Shown here: positions 13,601 to 25,309 of the stretch, piece by piece
How positions within the stretch are numbered: position 1 is the stretch's first letter
Layout of the letters: the number at the start of each line of letters is the position of its first letter
Origin: Triops longicaudatus
Lineage: Eukaryota; Arthropoda; Branchiopoda; Notostraca; Triopsidae
Reading direction: 5' to 3'
DNA: 64,000 nt
Assembly: GCA_022885665.1 (NCBI GenBank)
Contig: JAGQDJ010000184.1
Location: 1-64,000, forward strand
Notes under the pieces: model-generated
Seen by the model: only the letters and a program-made list of their open reading frames with translations
What the model was told of the DNA's origin: nothing
Database searches by the model: none
Position numbers and translations under genes: made by a program

Positions 13601-13939
13601 ACGCGCTCCGACGTACTGATCCTGGTCATCAATTCTGTCGCTGGAATTAGTGCGACGCGTACCTTCGCGTTTACTGCGCTTTGGTTGGCTTTCAGCATCC
13701 TCTTCAACATCACTGGAGGCTTTAGGGCGACTCTCGGGAGACTTTCTGGCAGCGCGGTCGTTTACGTTGTACCCGGAGTGGCTAGAATCTGAGCCGCCGC
13801 TATGTTTGCGCTTACGTTGAGGAGAACCCAACTGCTCATCGTGTAAAGTGATTTCTTCTTCGCTGGCTGAATCCTGTGGATCACGGTTGGCGGGAACCAC
13901 CACTGAACTTAAGCCTGACGCACGCACAGGAGAATCCAT
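10611..13939 (-). CDS. CWC22: CWC22/nucampholin pre-mRNA-splicing factor (EJC loader)
   Basis: Ten coding exons: 13939-13151, 13072-12944, 12851-12663, 12589-12436, 12299-12153, 12099-11867, 11785-11505, 11440-11339, 11275-11082, 11056-10611; 887 aa (human about 908). An acidic/basic N-terminal tail precedes [14 protein letters not shown] and the MIF4G domain (about residues 170-370, with [23 protein letters not shown] and [14 protein letters not shown]), which in CWC22 binds eIF4A3. The MA3 domain (about 485-600) has [14 protein letters not shown] and [36 protein letters not shown] is followed by a Ser-rich run and an RS/RD-type Arg-Asp-Glu tail. The protein delivers eIF4A3 to spliceosomes for exon-junction-complex assembly. 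A 5' UTR exon probably ends near 14043 (AAC|gtaagt). The last intron is extraordinarily short (see findings). Confidence 0.97.
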
Positions 13940-14322
13940 GAGATAAACTGTGCCGAAATAAACGAAACACAATACATTTTTCAAACGCTAAATAGGATAT
14001 ACTGGTTCCGAAAATTAAATATAAGTTTTAGTGGAAACTTACGTTAAATGCGGCGTTAGATACGTGTATATCGATGACTAATGTTCTCTATTTTGATTGC
14101 CAAACGTGAAACGCCATGTATTCGCATTCCACGCTTGCTTCACTGCGGGAAATTAAAGAAATTGTTGAAAACGCTGCATTCTCCTGCCACCTAGCTGTGA
14201 ATATAAAAAATATAGAAGAGCCATCTGGGGAACAAAAAAAATAATGTTTTTCTTTATGTCCAAGCATCACTTCAGTATACAAACTTCGACTTCACGTGTT
14301 TTACAGCACCATACTTTTAGCC
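13940..14322. promoter_or_regulatory. Divergent CWC22-EXOSC4 promoter
   Basis: Only 383 bp separate the two start codons on opposite strands. The CWC22 side contains an acceptor just before its ATG (ggcacag|TTTATC) and a good donor near 14042, suggesting a non-coding first exon and leaving about 250 bp of shared promoter. An E-box-like CACGTG lies near 14293. Co-regulation is inferred from the layout. Confidence 0.6.
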
Positions 14323-15168
14323 ATGTCTGGATTAGAATTACTCACAGACCAAGGATTACGTATTGATGGCCGCAGAGCACACGAGCTGAGGAAAATTGAG
14401 TGCAACTTAGGTGTATTTTCGCAAGCGGATGGAAGCGCATATTTAGAACAAGGCAACACGAAAGTTTTAGCTGCTGTTTACGGACCTCATGAAGTAAAGT
14501 TAGCTCTTGTACTATATGGCGACTTATGTATTTATTATAATAGGTTAGAGGTTCACGATCTAAAGCTATTCACGACCAAGTACTCATCAACTGCCAATAT
14601 AGTATGGCAACATTTAGCACAGCTGAACGGAAGACACGGCCGCGCGGAGATCGCAAATCGCTTGAAATGTCGAGCCATCTAAAACAGACGTTTCAGGCAG
14701 CAATTAAAACGGAATTGTACCCGAAATCCCAGATTGATATCTTTGTTGAAGTACGAATTTGTCAAATTTTTCGGATACTACTTCCGTTCTCTTTAGGTTC
14801 TACAAGCAGATGGAGGTAATTACTCTGCCTGTGTCAACGCAGCTACTCTGGCGTTGATAGACGCCGGTGTACCTTTAAAAGATTTTGTTTGTTCTTGCAC
14901 ATCAAGTTTACTGGGCGACATTCCGCTCATTGATGTCAGCCATGCGGAATTAATGGGTTCGCATCCGGAACTAATAGTTTCAGTGTTACCTTCTAGTGAC
15001 CAGATAGTTTACCTGTCCTTAAACCACCGCTTGCACCTCGATTATTTAACACCTGTGCTTGATAAAGCTGTCCAGGGCTGCAAGGATGTTTACAACATTT
15101 TGCAGGCAGCTGTGAGGAGTCACGTGGCGAAAAGAAGCGAATCGTTAGGTCTCACCAATCGAGTATAA
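14323..15168 (+). CDS. EXOSC4: Exosome complex component RRP41
   Basis: Three exons: 14323-14493, 14544-14750, 14797-15168; 249 aa (human 245). It starts MSGLELLTDQGLRIDGRRA, almost identical to human MAGLELLSDQGYRVDGRRA. RNase PH-fold motifs follow: GVFSQADGSAYLEQGNTKVL, HDQVLINCQYSMATFS, RPRGDRKSLEMS, SQIDIFVEVLQADGGNY and DAGVPLKDFVC. RRP41 is one of six RNase PH-like subunits forming the barrel of the RNA exosome, which degrades and trims RNA 3'->5' in nucleus and cytoplasm; the metazoan ring is catalytically inert. The introns are about 50 bp. Exon 2 starts at GTTAGAGG, because that acceptor (ataatag) keeps phase and restores HEVRGSRSKA. The gene is divergent from CWC22 and convergent with VPS18. 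Confidence 0.97.
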
Positions 15169-15221
15169 TAAGTGCTTCGTATTTTGTAATTATATAATAC
15201 ACAAAAGAAAGAAAACGAACT

Positions 15222-18200
15222 TCAACGCCACTCAATAGCTAACGCGTCGTACTCATCCTCAGCCACAAACGGCGCATCAATGGACCGAATCATGACTTCA
15301 CCGCAGTACAGGCACTCCGACGCTACGATGTCATCCAAGTCCGATAGCAACTGGTCCCGAGTGCTGAAGGTCGTGACTGAGTCTGTATCTTCTTTACTAG
15401 GCAACGAGGCCAGCTTCCGCTATGAAATGGGAATCAAATTAGGAGCCGAAATTCTTTACTTTTTTTTTCTTTTGTTTTGCGAACGTGCTAGGTATAATAT
15501 TTCAGTACCTGCAAGTCATGTACCCTTTCTCTTCTGGTAGGGCTCAAGTGCTTTAAAAGCTCAGGAATAAGGCAATCCAAAGAATGGAAAGCATGTCCAC
15601 ACGGGAAAATATAAGAAGGACGAGTTAGTAAAGGGAACGAACACAAGCTGCACTTCTGATCAGCCGCAACTACGAAATGCCTATCAAAACCTTTTTAGTT
15701 AAAAAGTTTAACTGGAATTAAACGTTACCGATTACGAAAAGATTGAATATCTTCGCGAATAGCGTCAGCAGCTTTAGTCGCTTCTTCCATTTCTTCCTTC
15801 AAAACCTCGATATGCTGATTGTAGTCCTATTCACCAATACCATATTACATTTACATTTCATGTAGATATGAGTTCGGTGTTCTACAGAACGCACTTGCAA
15901 AGAGGAGCAAATAGCATCTTTGAATAAGTCAACAGTGACAAAATCAGGAAAGAAGGGCAGGACATCTTCGATTTTGATCAAATCACAATCGTGTAGAACA
16001 GCCATAGCTCTTTGGACGTCTTTTTCCTCCTCTACTACGTGTCGCGCTAACATACAACGATTATGAATTTAATGCCCTTATAAGACCACAGGTTTCGGAA
16101 AAAAAACTTACCGATCCTCAACCACAATTTCTTTCGCAATTCCTGATCATTAATTGGCATATCTGCTGTACTTCTGGCTAAGGCTAAATCCAACGGCAAC
16201 GCTACTTCCACAGCGTCTTGGTAGAGACCCAACAGTCTGTATAACAATACACAGCAGATCGCGAGCGCTTGGGATGCCTCGGATGTTTTGTCTGCTGAAT
16301 GATTCACCAAACTAACACATAACCTCAAACAAGCCTCGGCGTCATATAAAACAGTACCCACACTCGTTCCTTCAAGTATAGTAATAAGCTCTTGTAAATT
16401 CTATGGGTTTTCAATTACGAAGAAAGTTACCTTGTGAGTTTAAGTAATTGACTGCTTTCGGAGGATCAAATTTCGCACACAGCGAGAATAAGAAGGTGTG
16501 AAGAAACTTATCTTTACATTTCTTCGTTATTGTAAGAAACTCCAGAAAGCGAATAGACTCTTTGCCCTTTTATAGACAGTAATTACGATTTCATTGGGTC
16601 TCTAAACCATTGCATAAGAATTAATATACCTGAGCAACCTCGTTATCTGCTAATCCGGCAAAGAGCGTTGTATACAATAGATTGATGTTCAATTTAGGGT
16701 ATTGGGCAATCAAGAGATCGACTAGTGCTTTCGGTTCCGCTTGCATCAACGTTGGCCCGTGCTCATAAATTACTTCAGGTTTGCATTGCTGCAGAACCTT
16801 CAACGCTGTGGTAACATAGGGGTAGAAAAAAAATAACTGATTAAAAATGCTTAAAAATACAATTTTGTTTTAAATGTTACATCAACAACTATTAAAGTGA
16901 AACGATGTACGGCAACGAGCAAAGCTCACGCCGATGAAAGTAATAAAAAAAATACAATTTTGTAATGAAGTAGTTAACACAACTTCCTCGAAATTAAGAA
17001 GGAAGGACTTGAATATTCCAACATCCAAGAAAGCGAGAAGATATTATTAGAGCGAGTGATAAGAAATGTCTAAAAACTAATTGAAGCTTAAAAGAGTTAG
17101 GTCACCTACGAAAGAACGAAGAGAAATCTGTCAGATTAAGATTATCTTACCCGCTTTATAATTTTTATCCAATAAATGCTGCTCAATGACTCTTTCGTAG
17201 TCTTTCAATTTCAGGGCGAAGTATGACAAAACTTCGTTATCGCCACGGTATGACAGTAAATTATACACTGCATTCAAATTCACTGCTATACATTCCTAAG
17301 AAGCACATTTATGAAAGCATACTTGTCGTGCAAAAATAACGGTTGCACTTCCTCTACGAATGGCTTACCGCGATTCTTTTCTGTTCCGTGAAACTGACTA
17401 GAAAGTTCCATTTCTTGCTGTACGACGGATCACTTTTCTTACCCTGCTCTTTCAAGCCATTCAGCTGATTCAGCGTTAGCTCTAAAATCCAGAACACTAA
17501 TATCGTGAGTTGCATCTGCTCAAAAGGCTTGAAAGAGTTACACTTCTATATTTTACAACAAAATACGAGTCAGACGAAGATGAATTTTTGCAAGATATAC
17601 AAAAAACGGATCATACCTCCAAAAAGTATGTTATTAATGCATCTTCTTGTCGCACACCAATAAACTTGAGACTAACTTCCTCAAAAGAAGCCGTTGTCTT
17701 CGCAAAAAGCAACGCGCTTTCATCGAATCTTCTCTTTTCGAAGAGATCCTCCGCTTCCTTTAGCAGAACTTGGCCCAAATAACTTTTGTTCGCTCCACAA
17801 TGCGCCTTTGCTTTTTCATAATCCCCTTGTTTCAAGTATATCTATAAAACAAAATCAATACACTATCTTAATCAAACCTTTGTTATTCACTGGGTAATTT
17901 AATTTACTTTCCAGATATGTCGGCTCTCCCTATTCACATTATAACGAAATACAGCGTAATCAGCAAAAGTCCACAAGTAGCCCTTCTGCCCATCCCGTAC
18001 GAGACCGCCCATATCACCAGTCGACTTATAAAAGTGATATTGTAACAATCGCATTAAGAATAACTATTTGTAAAAAAATAAATATACTATTTCTTACAGG
18101 GAAATTACCTGATCGTGATAATCTTCGGAAACAAGTTGGTCATTAACTGTACAAACGATTCGGATACGATCGTAAAAGAGAAACAGCACATGGAATTCCG

Positions 18201-20483
18201 TAACGGCAATAGCTATGGGCGTTTTGGTATTGATTTTCCTGGCTTTCGGCGTATCATGGCACAAAGATGGATCCAAATATGCCAAATCTTCGATCAACCG
18301 TACCCTGGAGGTAATATTGTCTTGGCCCGGTGAAGGACAAGGTTCCAACTATTGGGAAAAAATAAGCCAAGTTACATTAGAAGAGATAGAAATATAACAC
18401 TACGTTTCCGAGGAGAACACCAGCGCCTGTTAGCCACGCAAAGTGTGTAGCAGGACTACCCAAGTCTTGGTAAAATATTTGCAAAGAGGATGTTTGGCTG
18501 TCACTCGGTATTTCCACAAAACGCTCTAAGATGATTAAGATTGTGAACATTAGTTTATGGCTTACGATGAGTTTTACCAGGGACGTTAAGATACGTGTGG
18601 AAGACTTGCATCAACAACGGGCGTTCCTCAGATTGGGCTGGACCGACAAACTGATAGAGACGTGTCGGAGTAGTGACTAAGATTGCATGGTGTTCTATTT
18701 CACCAGCAAGCTTGTAATGTTCCAAACTAGTGATCGCTACTGGAGAGCCACGACCTAAGTCAAAAACCTAAAACGACGAGAAAAGAAACCAATTCAAAAA
18801 TGAACAAACGAAAGTAACGCCACATAACAGAACAGTAACATAGATACAATATGAAAATAATTTAAAAACACTTAAAGATACATTTTTAGTAGTATATACT
18901 TAGACGGATATACAGTAAAATCTCGTTACAACCTGCGCCGGTTACAACGAACATCGGTTATAGCGTACAGGGTCCACAGGACCGGCGTAAAAGCCTATGT
19001 TAATATATAAGAAAGCGTCGGATATAGTTAATTCGCGTACAGCGTACAAAAACTGCGTTTTCTTTGCCAATTTACACATGCTTTTCCCTTCGGCAATAGT
19101 GAACACAAGCATTGCTATGCTGTACCGCATAAAAAAACAGCCCCAGAGGAAATTTTGTATTCAATAATATCAGGATACTCGAGATGGTGTCCTCAGTATT
19201 TGGTAGGGCACCTCAAATAAGCCCCTTTGGTGCATTCGCTCTTAAATATCTCCCACTGGTCATTTGTGACATAGATGAGAACAGTGGTAAAAACTGTGTT
19301 GATTCCACTGTGCTTCATTTTTTCATAACAAATGGCACAGAAACTACTGTTGCGAAGCGACGTCCATTAACACTTGATATGAAACGTGAAATAATAGAAA
19401 AGACAGAAAATACGTGTAAAACTATTTTGTAAGCCATTTCGGGCCTTTATCGACTATTACGTACAATTTACTATACTTTACACATCATCGCGTACACTTG
19501 TATATTATAGCGAGATTTTACAGTAGTTCATACGGGGAAAAAATAATAAAATAAAATCTCGCTATAACAGATACCAGTTGTAACAGACAATGCGTATTTA
19601 GCACAATATCCAATGTCCCGTAGAAACGAAAGGCATGTGAGCCAAACTTGGCTATTATGGACAATAGGATTTAACAGACAAGTTATGGGCCTTTGATATC
19701 CGATATAACGAAGTCTTATGTAACATGCACGCGAAAAAAAATATTTAAAGTTTGCAATTGTTACTTGTTTCCATGACAGTTCGCATCCCGACTGAAACAT
19801 GCCTTCTTCGCTGTGACTTATTTCGGCTTCCAGAATAACTCCTTTCGACGTTCCTAATAAGATTGGTCCGGTTCCTGTAATTGATTTGTTAAGACGATTG
19901 AATCCGACTGCAGTGATGAAATGGTTTTTGGCTTTGGATACCTAGTATGAAACAAACAGAAGTTGTTAAATAATCAAAGATAAAAGTAAACTAGGTACCG
20001 GTTTAACTTTATTGGAACTGAGGTGAAGATACAAGAATTCGGATAACAAGTCGTTCTCTTTGCCAACCAAACTGATGAACAAATGGTGACCCAAGGGATC
20101 CAGAAAAAGTTGAGACAGCTTCATTCCTTGACCCAGGTACCTTGTCAAATCCAACTCTAAAAAATAAATTATGATATTAATATATTGACAGTTAGTAATA
20201 AATCCTTCACCATTAATCTTTTCAGGCGTTTTGGGATCGATCCGTAGTAAGTTGTTATTGACTAATGCTATGGCTAAACGTCCAGAACAGGCTTTCAAAT
20301 GCCGAACAGGAAACTGCGGGGTGAAGGATATCTTATTCTTGACAAAAATGGGTGCTTCCTGCTCAAAAGACTAAGTCTCAAATTACGAAACAATCTTTCT
20401 TTACGTAATTAAAATCTTACTTGAGAAGTGTTAACGCCCGAATTTCTGTTCGCTTGTTCATACTGGTCCAGAATTGATGTCAT
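15222..20483 (-). CDS. VPS18: Vacuolar protein sorting 18 (CORVET/HOPS core subunit)
   Basis: Eighteen exons: 20483-20421, 20370-20211, 20156-19999, 19941-19765, 18767-18578, 18525-18404, 18348-18109, 18024-17908, 17841-17617, 17515-17369, 17295-17151, 16805-16630, 16566-16431, 16390-16112, 16046-15895, 15826-15729, 15680-15509, 15419-15222. They sum to 984 aa with every phase agreeing (human 973). The start MTSILDQYEQ matches human MASILDEYE. Pep3/Vps18 beta-propeller sequence fills the first third, then clathrin-repeat helices (LWLRIARHVVEEEKDVQ, DLIKIEDVLPFFPDFVTVD), a short coiled coil (HIEVLKEEMEEATKAAD) and a C-terminal RING-H2 (CSLC about 870, PCGHAFHSLDC, then CLYCGEVMIRSIDAPF). It tethers endosomes and lysosomes. 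Most introns are 45-90 bp; intron 4 is about 1 kb because transposon relics were inserted in it. Confidence 0.97.
18913..19523 (+). mobile_element. pogo/Tigger-type element relic in VPS18 intron 4
   Basis: The element is flanked by TA on both sides (18911-18912 and 19524-19525). Its ends are near-perfect inverted repeats: left CAGTAAAATCTCGTTACA and right, reverse-complemented, CTGTAAAATCTCGCTATA. The interior frame around 19350-19430 encodes KRRPLTLDMKREIIEKTEN, like the N-terminal helix-turn-helix of CENP-B/Tigger transposases; no DDE catalytic region remains. It is a deletion derivative of a Tc1/mariner-superfamily pogo element, and sits in the VPS18 intron opposite to the gene. Confidence 0.8.
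19551..19720. mobile_element. Second pogo/Tigger-like MITE fragment in VPS18 intron 4
   Basis: It begins with ATAAAATCTCGCTATAACAG, the same terminus as the neighbouring element, and contains the GTTGTAACAGAC and GATATAACGAAG motifs typical of this family's ends. The right boundary is unclear and there is no coding content. Confidence 0.55.
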
Positions 20484-22040
20484 CGTAGGCAATACTAAAA
20501 TAATTTCTTTGTGAGTTAAAGAATACTTATTAACGAAGTTTCTAAGTCTTAATGAAAGAAAAATCAGTCATATAGGACTCATGAAAATTTCCGTTCAGTT
20601 TACGAGTACAGTCTAAACGAAAAATGTAAACAAAGATCACAAACAAGCATAAGCCCCGCCTTCATTATCAAACGGAACGGAGAATTCATACATGTAAACG
20701 GCGGGTACTTCAAGGATTTTCAGAATGGACTTGGAATATTAAAAATAGTATTAATAATCGTAAAGGTTATCTTTGAATTCAACATGCTGAATTTAGAATG
20801 CTTAGTACTAGCCTACTTGTCGTTTCATAAAAAAAAAGCTGTTGCGCCATAGCCAACTGAGGGTAGTAGAAGTCGAAATTTTATTTTGAGAAATGCAGAT
20901 TAGTCTGCTGACAAGATCTGAACAAACGAAAAAAAAATATTTTTAAAAAATCTTCTCTTTTGATTAGGGGGTCCCCTTGTTTCTTTACTAGATGAACGCT
21001 AACGGTGTGCGCGCACGCTAAAACTTTTCATCGCGACTAAACCTGGACCATTAACATTGCTGGTCGAGATAGTAGTCCAAGTCGCATTTAAAAGTTTCAT
21101 TGTGTACGCAAACCGTTCGTATCCAAAATATTTCGACAACATATTTCTAAATAACCCGTAAGTCATAGTCAAGTGCTGAGAAACTTTCGCTAGACCATAG
21201 AATTGTAGACTAGTTTCACACAGTCCATAACAAACATGCTGGATATAAAAACTACAGATTTTTTTCCTATTAATATTCAAGTAGGAGACGAAGTTTAAAT
21301 ATTACGAATAGATCTTGAACCTATGCCGTAAATCTTCGTTAACTGGCATTTTCCTTTGTATTAACCTAGATTGAAACACTGAGGAACTCCTCAGACCGTG
21401 TAATTTTAATTTCTTTCTCCTTATTTGTAGTTTTAAGAAAGGTATTTTTCATGCGTCCTCTATCACTTTTGTAACTCTTTTTCCCAACACACGATAGATC
21501 TCGGTGCAGTTCTGAATAGTTTCCTTTGACGAAAGATGAAAAAAAAAATCGTCCAAGCCTATTCTAAGTTTCTTGTGGTGCGAGTGTTGTGGCAAAGCGA
21601 GGGGGTTGTAATGCTCAGGGTTACACCTTCAAGAATGGACCCAGTGGTGCTCAAGGGGGGCGAGGAGTAACTCCTCTTGGGCATTTTGGGTGTGTGGGTA
21701 CGGATTACTTACATGAAGTAGTGACGGGAAAAAGAACTAGACAAAGTGCTCTAATGGCAAGGGCAAATTCAGCACTGCTAGAAACCATCCTCGTTGGCAA
21801 TACTTAGGGGAGCACCCAGAGAACAGCCCTTCAATGTTAGTGCTAATTCCCTTGCAACGCATGACAGCAGGACAGATTGCAGCATTTGACTAACATGCCC
21901 AAACGGCCTAGGCTTGGTTACTTGCCATTTTTGGGATTTTTTTTTTTCCTGACAGTACTGTACATATTTTTAAACACAGGACTTAGGTTCAAATGGGAGG
22001 GGGGAATGTACGCAACAAGTATTTTCACAAGTCTTTATGG

Positions 22041-22874
22041 CCAGAGCCGGATTAACCTTTTGTGGGCCCTGGCGCAAGTTATATTAATAGGCCCCTTCCG
22101 TACTTTTAAATTTGACTCAAAACTGGAGGGCACGTAGTCGTTTTTCAACCGGAACTATCGAGTTTGCGACGGGTGGTACAATGTTCAATGCAACGAAGCC
22201 CCGAACCTTTACTCCATCAACGCTGACTTGTACAAAGATGTCAATGGAAACCCGATCTAAATCCATTTATCCTTCGAAGCATAGTTTAGGAAAATTCGCT
22301 AAAAGCTAAATTTCTAAAAAAAAATGGCTTTAAGCTAGTTCCTGATATTAGAAAGGCTGAAATGAGAATCCAACTGGTAGCCATGTGCAATTTTATGTTT
22401 ACTGTTTTATACGTTCAACGGCTTCCTCTTCATTACCAGGGCTTGGGGAATTGTCGACATGCCCTACGTGTGTGTGATTGTAATTAACTTCATTAATACG
22501 CTTTTGTACTATAACTACACCTATTTTTATATACAAAAAAGGAAGCGATTGAAGAAAACTTGAATATTAAAAATGTTGTGTAAGCTTTTCAAGTTGAAGT
22601 CAATGCAAAAGCTAAGTCAGTTATGTCAGATTACATTAGGTTAGTTAAGTCAGGTAAGGTTAGGGCCTAACCTTGCCTGACTTAACTAACCTGTATTGTA
22701 TAGCGAACCGCCCCCCTGCATATTGTATACCGATACAGCAGTTAGCGGGGACACACACACACACGCTCACTCACTCATAAAAAATAGGCATTAAATTTAT
22801 TTACACGCATGGTTTGGTGGGCCCCTGAAGCCTGTGGGCCCGGCGCACTTGCGCCATGGTTAATCTGGCCCTGG
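22041..22874. mobile_element. Non-autonomous DNA transposon with CCAGRGCCRGATTAACC ends
   Basis: Left terminus CCAGAGCCGGATTAACC; the right terminus reverse-complemented reads CCAGGGCCAGATTAACC. Inside both ends is a related GGGCCC/GGCGCAAGT block (left ...GGGCCCTGGCGCAAGTT; right, reverse-complemented, GGCGCAAGTGCGCCGGGCCC). The roughly 830-bp interior has no transposase frame. A long hairpin and a CA microsatellite lie within it. The terminus resembles widespread hAT-like elements (inference). I see no convincing 8-bp target duplication. Confidence 0.65.
22639..22691. repeat. Near-perfect hairpin, 26-bp arms
   Basis: GGTTAGTTAAGTCAGGTAAG... is followed after a single base by its reverse complement (one mismatch). 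It would extrude as a cruciform or fold as an RNA hairpin. It lies inside the transposon at 22041-22874, so it is probably an internal palindrome of that element. Confidence 0.8.
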
Positions 22875-24547
22875 TCATCACTGTCACTTCGCGCAAAAGG
22901 ATATTGAAGTATGCTGATTATTAACAACTCTATCAACACACGGTGCCAAGTACAAGTCCGCATGACGATAAGTTAAAGAAGACCTTTGTATTTTCCGACA
23001 GTTTACTGTTAATTCTGATTTGTTTTAATATTAACTTATCAACTGCACAGAGAAACATAGCACAAAGAGACTTGACACATTTGAACTCTTGAACCGAACT
23101 GGACATTTCTTTCCTTTGGCATGTAATCAAAGCTAGCCGGCAACTCCAGTGGTTAGAATTTCAGCGGAAGTAACACAGTTGATATTTAAAGCTTTATCCT
23201 TAACGAAGGAATCACATCTTCCCTGTACGTCTCGTGCGACACTTGTTCGTTCCTAGGTATAATCTAGTGGTTTTTGCGTTTGTCAAACGAGATAAATGTG
23301 TGTTTTTTTCCTTATTGCAACGGATATGCGGCTTGCGAAGAGATACGGAAGTCAAATGGGATGATGACTAAAAACTGAAGTAAGAAGTTATCACGCACGT
23401 CATTACACATGTAAAAATACTTGTATTCGCCTTCTTTAGTGGGCTTGGAACAAAATGGGGAAAAACAGCGATTGAAAAATTATTCAACAATTTTAAATAC
23501 AGAAATAAATTAAGAATGATAATGACAACAAGACTCAAACTATACCAAAGAAGAAAATAGCGGTAACTAGGAACTCGAATCTCACGAATTGAAACTAAAA
23601 TTATTTGAATATATTTGGAATTTTTTTTATAGCTTTCAGACTACATTTAATATTCTCACAGAGTTAAGATCGTTGTGGTATCGAGAAAAAGGGCGTTATG
23701 AGCACTATCACCGTCCTGCGCTGGTTTGAAACGTTGCGCTCTTATGGGCAAAGTAAAAACAACGCCAGAAAATAATAAAAACTGAATTTGTGGTTCGTTT
23801 TACAGAAAAGGGTCTCAGTTTTTTTTGTGGTTACGTGTAAATTAAGTATCCGAAAATTGTCCAAAAAATGTTTCTTGCGTACAATGTAAACCACAGAATA
23901 ATTCTCTCAAAGCTCAATCACTAGGCCCTAAAAGCAAACTTACAGGAGATATTGGAATTCAAAAGTGGCACTTTGTGGTTCTCAAAAGCGATTTAGACTG
24001 AGGTGTTTTTGACCGCAAGTTGTGTGTTGTGCAAATGGCGAAATAAAGAAATACGGTTTTTTATACAAGTGGAGTGCTATGACGATTCTGCAATTCACTT
24101 GTATCATATACTTGTAAGTTTTCTTAAATATATTCTAACACAATCATGTAATTTTCTCGAGAAATGGATCTGTGAGCTTTCTTATGGCAAAATCTGTCCC
24201 TCCCTCTATTCCAGGCTGTGTGACCGGCATCTCGTTTTGTAGGAAGAGTCTAGTTTTCACGGTCGTTTGGTATTGTTTTTCGTCTTCTTGAAGCATGCAA
24301 TATCCCTTTTTGATAGCCAGACCACCATTGCATCTACAAAGTTTACTTTTGGGCTGGTGTTTTGCCTTCGGCCTTCTTGGCTCGCTTACAAATATTGTCA
24401 TAATCAGGCATTTTTTTACTTCGAAACTATCGTAGGCATATTAACACCAATCAGGCTAGTTTATACGCCAAACCAGATTTAAATGTATTTTACAGCAATC
24501 TCCTTATGCATACATCAAATAAACCAACAAGTTACATTTACACAACT

Positions 24548-25309
24548 TCATTTAGTTTGCTTATTACGTCCAGTCATACACCCTCCATCTTTGGCCTGCC
24601 TGGGCTCCCTGGCTTCACCCAAGCCTCCCGCTGCATTCAACGTGACGAAATTACTCGCGGAAGTCTGTTGCCGATAACCCGCTGTACTACGCTTGTCCTG
24701 TTCTTTCTGCCATTCCAGCACATTGCTCAGCAGTCGGATGTACTTGATCGCCATCCGTAGAATTTCATTCTTGCTCAACTTTTTCTCCGGCGGATGCGTC
24801 GGCACCAACTTCCTCAACTCAGCAAACGCTCCACTCACATTTTGCTGCCGCCACCTCTCACGAGTATTAGTAAACGATTTCCGAACCGGTGGCCCCGCCC
24901 CTTGACCACTCTCTGTATTAATATTCCCGTGATCGCTTCGCAATTTCAGTAATGGCAACCGTCCCTTAATACCATTCAACCTTACCAACGGTTGAATTTG
25001 TCCCGATCCTTCTGCTTGACTCCCATCACCACTTAAAGCCCGGTTCACACTAACGGTATGATTACACACCAAAGTTCCCGAACTCTGTTTTTCCGAACTT
25101 TCGTTAACTTTTCCCTGGATATTCCCCTTCACTGTAGTGTCGTTAGAATATTCATCTCCAGCGTCGTCTTCTTGGTCAAACTCGGCACAAAAGAAGTCCG
25201 AATTATCGTCCAGTTCAGAAGAATCAAGGTCTATGGAAGAGCGGGAACTATCGCTGCGTACACTTGATGCACTCCGACTTCTTTGGCTTTTTTGTTTCTG
25301 TGATGTCAT
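24548..25309 (-). CDS. TAL1: TAL1/SCL/LYL-family bHLH transcription factor
   Basis: A single open frame of 253 aa with a good ATG. The Ser/Asp-rich acidic N terminus (residues 1-60) is likely a transactivation region. The bHLH spans about residues 143-200: [20 protein letters not shown] in the basic region and helix 1, the loop [14 protein letters not shown], then helix 2 [18 protein letters not shown]. The basic-region signature and [16 protein letters not shown] are diagnostic of the TAL1/LYL1/TAL2 group (HLH3B in flies). TAL proteins heterodimerise with E proteins at CANNTG sites and work with LMO/GATA factors in blood, vascular and neural fate. The coding region is uninterrupted, unlike the other multi-exon genes here. 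An upstream non-coding exon is likely. Confidence 0.93.
   Translation of the reverse strand: MTSQKQKSQRSRSASSVRSDSSRSSIDLDSSELDDNSDFFCAEFDQEDDAGDEYSNDTTVKGNIQGKVNESSEKQSSGTLVCNHTVSVNRALSGDGSQAEGSGQIQPLVRLNGIKGRLPLLKLRSDHGNINTESGQGAGPPVRKSFTNTRERWRQQNVSGAFAELRKLVPTHPPEKKLSKNEILRMAIKYIRLLSNVLEWQKEQDKRSTAGYRQQTSASNFVTLNAAGGLGEAREPRQAKDGGCMTGRNKQTK

Larger units (their letters stand above)
20484..24547. other. Intergenic region between VPS18 and the TAL1-like gene
   Basis: About 4 kb. The VPS18 promoter lies just above 20483 and the TAL1-like 3' UTR just below 24548. It includes one long non-autonomous DNA transposon (22041-22874). A GC-richer block near 21580-21810 has an open plus frame (MAKRGGCNAQG...) without recognisable homology. 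Confidence 0.5.

Noticed and set aside
17369..17490. VPS18 exon 10 beginning at the acceptor ATTTTAG|AGCTAACG
   Set aside because: It breaks phase with exon 9. The upstream acceptor at 17516 (TTGAGCAG) keeps phase and restores the helix MQLTILVFWILEL.
22740..22775. ACACACAC tract as a possible regulatory or telomeric repeat
   Set aside because: Simple CA microsatellite inside a transposon; the nearby GGTTAG-like motifs are part of a hairpin, not a TTAGG array.
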